A DNA stretch of 64,000 nt from Apostichopus japonicus (Eukaryota; Echinodermata; Holothuroidea; Aspidochirotida; Stichopodidae). Within the stretch, counting starts at the first letter, position 1, and every line of letters begins with the position of its first letter. Positions 12,801 to 24,800 of the stretch are shown here, piece by piece. The translations under genes and the position numbers were made by a program. Location: positions 3,424,001-3,488,000 of the forward strand of contig NC_092562.1 of NCBI RefSeq assembly GCF_037975245.1, read 5' to 3'. The notes beneath the pieces are model-generated. The model did no database searches, was not told where the DNA came from, and was given only the letters and a program-made list of their open reading frames with translations.

Positions 12801-15800
12801 TTACCAGGCACCTTAGCTTACATAAAAACAGTTTGGACTGTGAATATTATTGTTTATGAGCAGTACTGGGTAGAGGAGCACCTGTGAGTATTGTTATTGT
12901 TTATGAGCAGTACTGGGAAGGGGAACACCTGTGAGTAGTAGTATTATTTATGTGCAGTAATGGATAGGGGAACACCTGTGAGTATTGTTATTATTAATGA
13001 GCAGTACTGGGTAGGGGACAACCTGTGAGTAGAAGTATTATTATGATCAGTACTGGGTAGGGGAACACCTGTGAGTAGTAGTATTATTTATGTGCAGTAA
13101 TGGATAGGGGAACACCTGTGAGTATTGTTATTATTAATGAGCAGTACTGGGTAGGGGAACACCTGTGAGTAGTAGTATTATTATGAGCAGTACTGGGTAG
13201 GGGAACACCTGTGAGTAGTAGTATTATTTATGTGCAGTAATGGATAGGGGAACACCTGTGAGTATTGTTATTATTAATGAGCAGTACTGGGTAGAGGAAC
13301 ACCTGTCAGTAGTATTATTGTTTATGAGCAGTACTGGGTAGGGGAACACCTGTCAGTAGTATTATTGTTTATGAGCAGTACTGGGTAGGGGAACACCTGT
13401 CAGTAGTATTATTGTTTATGAGCAGTACTGGGTAGGGGAACACCTGTGAGTAGTAGTATTATTATGATCAGTACTGGGTAGGGAAACACTTGTGAGTAGT
13501 ATTATTATTATATATGAGTAGTACTGGGTAGGGGAACACCTGTGAGTAGTATTATTTATGAGCAGTACTGGGTAGGGGCACACCTGTGAGAAGTATTGTT
13601 TATGAGTAGTACTGGATAGGGGAACACCTGTAAGTATTGTTATTGTTTATGAGTAGAACTGGGTAGGGCAACACCTGTGAGTAGTACTATCATTATGAGC
13701 AGTAGTGGGTAGGGGAACACCTGTGAGTATTATTATTATTATGAGCAGTACTGGGTAGGGGAACACCTGTGAGTATTGTTAGTGTTTATGAGCAGTACTG
13801 GGTAAGGAAACACATGTGAGAAGTATTGTTTATGAGTAGTACTGGGTAGGGGAAAACCTGTGAGAAGTATTGTTTATGAGTAGTACTGGGTAGGGGAACA
13901 CCTGTAAGTATTGTTATTGTTTATGAGTAGTACTGGGTAAGGGAACACCTGTGAGAAGTATTGTTTATGAGTAGTACTGGGTAGGGGAACACCTGTAAGT
14001 ATTGTTATTGTTTATGAGTAGTACTGGGTAGGGGAACACCTGTAAGTATTGTTATTGTTTATGAGCAGTACTGGGTAGGGCAACACCTGTGAGTAGTCAC
14101 TGTCATTATGAGCAGTAGTGGGTAGGGGAACACCTGTGAGTATTATTATCATTATTATGAGCAGTACTGGGTAGGGGAACACCTGTGAGTATTGTTAGTG
14201 TTTATGAGCAGTACTGCATAGGGAACAACTTAGGACAGGATATGTTGGTAATAAAAGTTATGAATCATCCAAACACACTATAGTCTAAACATTATCTGAA
14301 CTGTTTTTAACAACTTTTCTAACAATTTTCCAGCATTTCTTGCTAATACTAACCACCCCCCCTGCCCCCACCAACACCACCACCACCATGGATCTTCAAG
14401 TGGAAAGAAGAAGGAGCAAAGATAGTGCACTACATAGTATAGGTATGAATTAAAAATAATAATACAAATAACTTAAACCAGGGATACGAAAGTCAAAAGT
14501 AAGCAATAAATTTGAATGTCCACATCAGTGCCTTTACAAAAGAAACTCACCCTTCGAGCCGCAGGACAAAAGCTTCTTCCTTCAATGGCTGGATTTTGAA
14601 ATGAATAAAAAGAGAGAGAGAAAAAAAAGAGAGAGAGAAAAAAAGAGAAGATTTCTTTAACATTATTAATTATAAAATTATTAATTTAAAATTGTCGCTT
14701 CAACATCACCTCATACTTCATCCATTGCAAACACATTTGTGTATGTTGGGAAACTTTATATCTGGTAGAATTATTACAGATGTTAATTCAAACAGATTTT
14801 GACAACAACCAAGAAACAGTTCCCACAGATAATGCTAAATGACTGCTGGTACGCTCAATGTAAATAAAACAAATGTAATTTACTGATGATAATCCAAGGT
14901 GAAGAATAAAAAAATTATCTTTTTTTTACAAGACCCGACGGTAACTAATTCATGATTAATTACATGAAGGAAGGAGGACCTGATGTGAACTGATTGTGTA
15001 ACTCAAAATAACTAAAGGATAAAAATATCACAAATGTATGTCATACCAACTTAAAGGGAGACATTGACAAATCTGAGGGTCAAATGGAGAGTAGAAACCT
15101 TGTGCAATCATATGTGTGTCTTTTGTATAAACCTGTTGGTGGTGTTGGTGGAGGGGGTGGGGAGGGGGTGGGGGAAGGGTTCTAATATAAATCTTAACAA
15201 CTTTATCCACACTTTTACTAATTTATTAAACAGACTCAGTTCCTTGTTTACTACTCAATTGCTACAACTCCAATTTTTCAGGCATTTCAAATTTGTAGTT
15301 TTCTTTTAAGTTTTCTTATCCCATTTACTTCATAATTTTTACTTTGATGGTTTTGATCAGAATATACTTTCTTTTCCACAACTTCAGCCTACTTAACTGA
15401 TAGATTTGATCTAGAAATCTTACCAATCACAATGTAGGCATGCGCATTGATAAATTTGAGGATTTTCTCCAAGCACCACAGACAACAAGAAAGGCATCTT
15501 AGGATGAATTGTGCCAAAGATCCCTCTCTGCCCTTCAATCTGTAATAAAAGTTAACATTATCCGTGGCATTATGAACAAAATGGTGGGAGGGAAATGAGT
15601 GATATGGGGTAGCAATGTCGTCACTTCCCATATGTGGGAAATCAACAGGATTTCCAATGCTTGGAAAAACTAGGAATATAACCAAATTGCAGGAAGCATC
15701 AAGCTTATCTTTAAGAGTAAAATATTCTACACTGTCAGCAGATAAATTTCTTCTCAAGACCTTGTCTCTAACCAAGATATGGTTGTAACCATATTTTAAC

Positions 15801-18800
15801 TGGATAAACCCTCCGTTCTTCCGGGGAGTGGGATCGCATCAATGGGTCTGCGATGTCATCACGGCAGATTTTTCTCTAATAGCTTCATTTTGGGCCTATT
15901 ATAATCTTTCTGTCCATCAATCCATAGAAAGTTAATATATATTTGGAATGATTTGTTAAATGCTAAAAGTTCTTTGAATTTAGAATTTTCATCAAAAAAG
16001 GCAACTTATTTGGGTAGAAATAGATACCAACTTTCCTCTGTGAATCAGTGAGATAGAAACATAAAGCAAAATAAATTTTCAGCTCAATTACCATGATGAC
16101 ATCATTTATTCTACTGTTGCCAGATGCATTTAACAAAATATCAGCAGATTTGAAAAAAAAAAAAAAAAATACACATCTTCACCAAAAAAAAACTTCAATG
16201 AAGATGGGGGGTTTAAGCTAAAGGTGCAGAAAATTTCCATCATGTTTCTTTAAATCATTCAACTTCAGAGACCGTAATATTCCTTTGAAGCGCAACAGTC
16301 AGAAGTAGAATATGAAAGCACACAATTACTTCACTGTATAAATAAACATAATACATGACATCATTTGAACACATTGATTATAGAAACCATATTTTACCAC
16401 ATTGGTAATAATGTAGTACTCTATGTTTAATATACTCTAGCTGGGATGAGCTGAGCCAAAAGTTTGGCGGACGGAACAATTTCAAGTATCTGACGGAAAC
16501 AGAACGACAAGAGTAATTTTTACTGGGATATTTGCACTTACTTTGCTTGTATGTAGAGTAAGATAGCCCTGGGCACCTTAACGAGGGTGATAATGAAGGC
16601 GCCAAAGACCATCGATCCCAGGTGATACCGCATGAGTACCCCCATAGAATTTATGATTGGGGAATCAAAACTCTTCTTGTTCCTGAGAAACGAAACATAT
16701 ATGAGACAACTTTTATTCTGAAGCTAACGAAACCTTTAAAAATACTTTTAGATTTCATCATACACACACATATCAATGGAGGAGGTGGAGTTCACTGTTG
16801 TGAACTTTGAGTATAGGGGTATTGGGCAGATGCCCAATGGAAACAGAATCTTAAATACATGCCACCTCTGCAATGCAAATGTGTCTTTGATACATTTTTA
16901 ACTTTGCCGTTATATAGAGTATCCTAGAATCATGTGCAAGTTATGACATGGTATAAAAAGTGAATTCAATTACTGACGGACAGGGTCTCACCTTGTAAAA
17001 TACCAGGAGACCACGCAAGCTGCGATGACAAACTGGTGACAGGCGAGGATGAACTCCATGGTCCAGAAGAAACCAATCAGATGATACCACCAGAAATAGC
17101 GGACCATCTTCGGTGGGTCGTAGGTCACGAAACCCGTCTTCTCTACGAGCATGGCCTCGCCTGGTTAGAGATTGAAGATGATAAAGCTGACACATTTCAT
17201 ACAGACTGACAGACTACAAACGTAAATAAAGGAGTAATACTGGATCCTATATGGCAAACCAAACAACTACGTCAAATGGCTTTCCCAGTGCAAAGAGTAT
17301 AGCAGGCTTTTACGCAGGAAACCCTAATATTTTAAAAAGAGACAAAACTTCACAGCCTTCAAAAACTGGTACACGAAATTTGAATCGCAAATTATCGTCT
17401 GAAATACAATTGCAAGGAGGTGGGCACGATTAGGTAAACTGATGGCTTTGCTGAAACTGAAAAATGAAGATCTTAATCTGATGGTTTCAAAAAAGTTCAT
17501 TCGGTTCATACTTTGCAATAATTTTGCCTACAAACACAACAGCAACCCTGCCAAAACACCAACCACACGCTACAAATCGACCCACCAAACCTCTTGATCT
17601 ATGGCCCTTGTCTATAAACCAAACATGACCCCTATATCAAATAGCAAACTGATCATAATGGGTGAAGCATCGATGGTAACCAACCAAAGCATTGACTTTG
17701 ATACAATATCTAACATCAATGTGTGTATCTTCCTTAAGAGACACTTTATTGGTATTAAACAAACAACTTCACAGGACCAAAGTTAAAACTGGAAGTTGCA
17801 TTGTTTTTATCAACATATGACAGTACAATACTCAAACAGTTTATTATGAGAAGATCAGAACCGTGAGAAAACATTCTTGGCTCTTTTAAGTCCAGCAGAA
17901 TGATACCAGGAATGATGGAATTAGGGCAAGTGTTTCAAAGGTCCACATGAGAAAGATAATATTGCATGTCATATTGAGGGATGCAGAATTTTTCTGTGGT
18001 GGTTATTAATGGTTAACATGACAAGTGGGTAAAGGATATTGAAATGTTGGTAGTAATACAGCTCATTAAGGTAGATTGTGGGACATCCATTTATGTGTGA
18101 ATATCACATAGCTTTATTAAAGGGGAAACAATTTTACACTGGAATGAAAAAATTCACCTCGAGAGCCTTATTAATTTCTTTTGCTTTTTTCAGGTCTGTT
18201 TTTTATACGTGATTTGCACTCATCTTTACGGTTAACCCACCTGTTGCTGCTATGGCGACGAACACAGCAGCGACGTAAACAAAGAACACCAGCAGTGTTA
18301 TGAACGTCCAGAACGGTAGGAGCAACAGTAACGGCATCGCCGATAAGGACTTGCCCGCTTGATGGAACAGCTCCACCGCAAAGGCGATGCGTTTACGCAT
18401 GACCAAGATGACCAGGAGAAGAATCACCTAGCAACAGTAAGAGGTTAGAGTATCATTAACCTTTACAACTCATGATATTTATATACATATATATACTAAA
18501 ATATCCCAATGCATATACACCTAACATACAAAAAGCAGATACTAAGTTATTATTTGGAGATACTGAACACACAGATGTAGGTTACACAAGAAACATATTT
18601 GGTATGTAACAAATAATATAAGTCAAGAAAAAGATTAGGAAGACAAGATTCAGGTTCTGATCCAATGATTTCACCAGACAGATCCACTGACAGACAGATC
18701 CACTGACAGACAGATCCACTGACAGACAGATCCACTGACAGACACCTCCACTGACAGACACCTCCAATGACAGACACGTCCACTGACAGACACATCCACT

Positions 18801-21800
18801 GACAGACACATCCACTGACAGACACATCCACTGACAGACACACTGACAGGAACCAGGAGCTAGCTTTGATGGCCATTTAGTCTTTTTAGTAAGCTACACT
18901 GCCCAAAAGTGACTTCACAGCCTCTGATAATTTAAATCAAAAACTAAGTTTGCACAGCAAAGTTTATTTGACTAAACTGTTTTCCTTCAATTGTTGTTAA
19001 AGCCATGGGTAGCAAGCAAAACAAAGTACACAACTGGATTTTGCCCCCCCCCCTTTCTTTATTTTCACAAGTAAAACTTTTGAAGTTTTAGGAAGAACAA
19101 CATCGTGTGTATCGCCTGATATATTACAAAAACATGTATAAAGGAATGTGACGTATCAATTTGGCAATTGGAAATCAAACCCCTGAAGTTATGAAAGTCA
19201 CAATGTTTTTTTTTCTCTTTTCTGCAGAATAATTGCCACTCACCGTAAAGACCGTGGCACAGATGGAAAAAATGAGAAATGTCTTGATATTGTCTGCATC
19301 CAATACTAGCTGCTGGTGACTGGGAAGCTCTTCATAGGCTTGCTTCTTGTAGTAATAGGTTACCCATAATGCAATGGTGCCAGCTGCCCAAAGAAATAAC
19401 AATGTCAGCCTGTTACATCAAACATTTTGCCTTTTACATCATCAAAAAAAAAGAAGACCATTGAGACCTTAAATTGCAGAATCCTGTTCTCTGCAAGATG
19501 TGATATTTTGTTGAACCGAGGTTTGACTAGACTGCTGTAAAATGTGTCAATTTGCAACGTATACCAATTCAGAAGATGATAGGAACTTACACACCTGAAT
19601 TTAATGCGACACAAACAAGGCCATGAGAACTACAGCATTTTGAATTCCATGTACAGATGAAGTCTGGATCATCAAGAGCTTCCATCCTCTGGATGGAATG
19701 ATCTAACTATTAAAACTATACCCTCCAATTTATGAATTATCTGGCTAGAATATATCCAGAGACTCACACACTGTATTGTGTTTACTCACACATGTTTGTG
19801 TTTCATTCACACCGAGGACCCCATTGTATTTTCCATTGTTCAAATCCACGTACCCTAACGTTAACAATACCCCATACAATAGAATTCTTCCGAGGACTTG
19901 GTGATTCTTTAGAAATCACAACCGAGGACCTGAAATTCTTTTGTTCAAGTCCTCGGTCAGATAGAAACACAAACACAAGTTCACGCACAATCATACAGGA
20001 CCTCGCACACCGATTGGGGGGAGGCTGGGCAAATGAACACACCTTGACCTCCACATTAAAAATGATTGATTACATGTCACTGTATTGATAACATGATTAC
20101 AATTAATTACATGTCACTGTCAAAAAGAAGGATATTTGAAAGAAACCAGAAAGCCAGTGGGCTTATTGTGATTCCTTGCCAATTGAGATTATAATCCCAA
20201 GCTTTCGTCATTGTTGATTAAATTGATCAGCAAGGTTCTTTCACTGACTGTGGACCTACCTACTAAATATATTAACTAAACCATGTTTACCAGCTATTTT
20301 TAGCAAAAATCAACTCAAGCCCTGCTCCCTAATAAATGTGCAAAATATCACATTGAACATACATTATCATGTTCCCGCTATCTACCAACACCTTCACACA
20401 AAGTATGATTCAATTCTGAAAAAAGTTTACATTTGACCCTGTGACCTCATTAATATTCTTGAGATGAGCACCAAAATCAATAAGGCTCTTCTATTCACTA
20501 TGGCACATATATGTACTAAGTATGACTTCAATCCACCTTGTCGTTGTTCAGTTACCGTGTTTACAAGCTATTTTAGTGAAAATCAACTGAAGCCCCGCCC
20601 CCTAATAAATATGCATAATATCAACTTGAACATATGTTACCATGTACCCACTATCTACCAACACATTAATACCAGTTTAGGTTGCGGAGTTATTTGCATT
20701 TCTAGATTTTCACGTTTGACCCAGTGACCTCATTATTATTCATGAGATGAGCACCAAAGTCAAAAGGGTTCATCTACTCGCTATCGCGCATTTATGTAGC
20801 AAGTATGACTTCAATCCAACTTGCCATTGTTGAGTTATCGTGTTTACAAGCCAAGGGTGTCACATACACACACACACGCAATCACCATCGCATAGATTCC
20901 TTGAGCCTTCGGCAAGGAATAAAAAACAATGGCAAGAATTTGATTCACTTACCGATGGAACCGACGATAGAGAGAACGTAGATCAACCACACGATGACTT
21001 GTGCAATAATATGCAGCAGTATCATAATGATGAAGGCAACAACTGCAACAAAGAGAGAAACAATGATTCTCATTGGTCCACAAAGGCTGGGTCCACAAAG
21101 GTTAACCAATCAGATTGGGCTATCTTGCTTGAATGCATGGGGTATCATTCAAAATGTTGCTTACGTAGTACTGACAACAAACAAGGTACGATGAGAATTC
21201 AAAAAAGCATGCAGGGGAAACTTTGTACCAAATCGCATCCCTTTGCAATATATTTAGTCGCAAAAACTGCTCAAGGCTATTTCTTATCGCCTATTGGGAA
21301 CAGAGCTACAAAATATATGGTAAATTATGTAAGAACGAGATCTATCAGAGTTGTGAGTCACGAGTCATTTGGTCAAACGATATTCAAGAACAGACCTAAC
21401 GCCATGTAAGAGTCTTTACGAAAAAAATGACTTACATAGTAGGCTAAGATAAACGTTACTATTACCATGTGCCGATGAAAAATATTATTATACCAAAAAA
21501 AAAGTCTGTTTGACCAATTCTTGGTGTGTTTCCTTTGCAACATTTCCTTCATAACTTCAAGGTAATCAGATAAGACTAGAAATAGTAGATGATTGTCTGA
21601 ATATGATCCCTAGTAATTAATATAACTGCTATAACATCTAGTACTTATCTGAATGTGTGGGAATAATCTTGAGAGACAAACATATGGGGAAATGCTTTTT
21701 TTCCAGACTTTCAGTAACTGATTAGAAGCAAATTTGGTTTGAAGCTAACTGAATACTGTCAGTTTTATGTGTAAGGCTCAGAATCGATTTGGTCACAGGA

Positions 21801-24800
21801 TAACTCTCCTAAATTGTTGCTAAATCGGGCTCCGGAATATCCAAAGACAAATAAAGCGGGGAAGAAGAAAACTGTGGCGCAAAATTGAAATGTTTTTACC
21901 CATAGAAATTAAGCAGAGTCCCAGGATCCACCATCTGGCCACATAGAGGTCCATCAAGGCCTTTGATATAAACTCGGAAGCGTTGAGAAAGTCTACAATG
22001 TCGCTGATCTGTGCTTCCGCTAAGGTCTGTACATCGTTTGGAATGCACCTACTGAGGATCGGTTGACTGAGAGATAAGAAGATCAGAAAAAATGCCAGGT
22101 TTGAATTGAGTATAACTTGAATTGAGTATATTTGTTATGTTGCAATACCTCTTCCTGGGTTACCTATAGAAATCAGCCACTCAATCTTTGCAGTTGAATA
22201 TGATTAACATAATCCTCATACATATTCATCATCCTACAGAACCTGACACCGCTCTTAGTGGCTACCTATAGAAGTTAGCTAGATGTCACACTTAACTGTT
22301 AATTAAAAGACTTGTATACTCCACAATCCACATACATATCCATTACATTACAGTTTATCTTCATGTTTTACCAGTAAAAACTCAGACAACTGATCCTTGC
22401 TGTGGCTGACATAATTCATAGCCACAATCCTTACAGGTTCACTACCTTCACAGTACCTCTTACCCAATTATCAACATATTTGCTCACGAAAATCCACCAC
22501 CAATGTTCCTTGTTTGTGAAAGGATATCTCTGAAAGAAACATGCATGAAATATTCACACCTAAAATAATAAGGGGGCACTACCTCTATATGGTTACACCT
22601 AGAGGGAAAATCAATTAATCATTTCTGGCATCTTCCTCATTAACAATCAATTCGTTTGCGTCGGTTCCACTACTAAAACTTTCCAACCTACCTATCCATG
22701 ACCACTGCCGGACATGGTCCAGTCAGCCCTCGCTCTTGCTCTGTGTAATCGTCCACGGCAACGTGATAGTTGCAGAGCAGGATGTCCGTTTCCTTAGCGT
22801 AACTCTGGATGTCAGTCGAGGTGAGAAGTGTCTTGTTCGGACACTGGGAGACACAGATCTCCAAAGAGTCCGTAGGGTTCTTTATATCCATGAAAAAGAC
22901 AAAACTGTTAACGGAATAAGAAAGAAAGCAAGAGGGTCACTGTAACTTTCGGTAGGTATTTTGAGTCATAGCAGAACTGTCATTTTTAGGAAAGACATCA
23001 AGTCGAGTCGAGAATGATGTTAGCTTGAAATCTTAATCCAACGTTTTTGTAGAACTTAGGAGTCGGTTCCTTTCCCTTGGTGGTTATACTCATCAGTCAA
23101 AGCAGTTGAAAAAGACACTAAAGATATGTATCCCTCACTGAAAAATGTTCAAGCTGATGAAGTTGGATGAGGGAGAGGTTCAAATCTACCGAAAGGAATG
23201 ATACCGGTTAGAAAAATTTACACGACGCTACACCACCGTGCGATAATCGAAAATATACGGAACGTTAAAGCCAAACCCTAACTTTTGAAGACATATTGAG
23301 AAAAGAACTATAATACACCTACTGGAGTACTGGAGTGTGCCGGTTCTGTTGTGCATTCTATGTTCACACAAACTAAAACAATGGGGTGAAGAATTATGCT
23401 TTGAATTGTGAGACAATTTTCATACGAATAATTTTAAGACAGCAGGGCTGCTCTGCTTTCCCCACACAACACGAGAACCAATTTTTATTTTTTACAAATG
23501 TTCATCATACTCTTTGCTATCAACACTCACGGTCTATCACTCATATCCATTCCTGACTGGGTAATGTTCTCAATTTCTATTTTTTTCAAATGTTCTTCAA
23601 TTCCTTTGCTATTAACACTCACAGTCTATCACTCATATCCATTCCTGACTGGGTGATGTCACTCAATTTCTATTTTTAACAAATGTTCTTCATTCTCTTT
23701 GCTATCAACACTCATGGTCTATCACTCATATCCCTTCCTGACTGGGTGATGTCACTCAATTTCTATTTTTAACAAATGTTCTTCAATTCCTTTGCTATTA
23801 ACACTAACAGTCTGTCACTCATATCCATTCCTGACTGGGTGATGTTACTCAATTTATATATTTTTTTAAATGTTCTTCAATTCCTTTGCTATTAACACTC
23901 ACAGTCTATCACTCATATCCATTCCTGACTGGGTAATGTTACTCAATTTCTATTTTTTTTAAATGTTCTTCAATTCCTTTGCTATCAACACTCACAGTCT
24001 ATCACTCATATCCATTCCTGACTGGGTAATGTCACTCAATTTCTATTTTTTTTAAATGTTCTTCAATTCCTTTGCTATTAACACTCACGGTCTATCACTC
24101 ATATCCATTCCTGACTGGGTGATGTTACTCAATTTCTATTTTCTACAGATGTTTGTCATTTTGTTTGCTATTAACACTCACGGTCTATCACTCATATCCA
24201 TTCCTGACTGGGTGATGTTCTCAATTTTCTCGTTCTTCTGACTGCACACGTTCCCGTAGCTGTCGTAGCCATAGACCAATCGGAGCACGTTGCCGTAAGC
24301 GAGAGAATAACCTGCGATCACAATCTACGGAAACATTGTGAAACAATTCAGAACTGATCTACAGCTACAAAATGAATTATTTTAAAATGTATCATTTCAA
24401 TTCCAGATTGGACGGAAAGAAGACCTTCCACTGTCAGTCTGCCTGGGTACTAAAGCCGACGCAATTCTATTTCTATATCCCATAATTCCAAGGTATAAAT
24501 TCTATATCACGTAAATCCTGACGGTCTACATATATAATTCATCACAATTCTATCACATATTAACCTGGTTAAATTCATCAATGTGGGTTTTAATTGTTTT
24601 CCTATCATAAACTGTTAAACTAAAACATATATTTCATATCTGACATCATTGTACACATATATTTCATATTTGACATCACTGTACACATATATTTCAAATT
24701 CGACAGCACTGTACACATATATTTCATATTCGACAGCACTGTACACATATATTTCATATTCGACATCACTGTACACATATATACATATTTGACTTCACTG

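Larger units (their letters stand above)
10661..14550. other. SLC44A1-like intron with microsatellite, SINE fragment and large minisatellite
   Basis: No exon recognised. Holds the (CACAAT)n array, an AT-rich segmental duplication with a tRNA-like SINE fragment (11475-12090), and a 1.4-kb minisatellite (12845-14225). Confidence 0.6.

Noticed and set aside
18550-18876. Minus-strand ORFs with repeated CLSVDVSV
   Set aside because: Translation of the 16-bp minisatellite in two frames; it lies in an intron.
20840-21409. 189-codon plus-strand ORF
   Set aside because: It runs antisense to exon 6 of the SLC44A1-like gene and through repeat and intron sequence; the translation has no recognisable domain.
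24056-24241. Plus-strand ORF with repeated [16 protein letters not shown]
   Set aside because: Antisense translation of the exon 3-derived 93-bp repeat.
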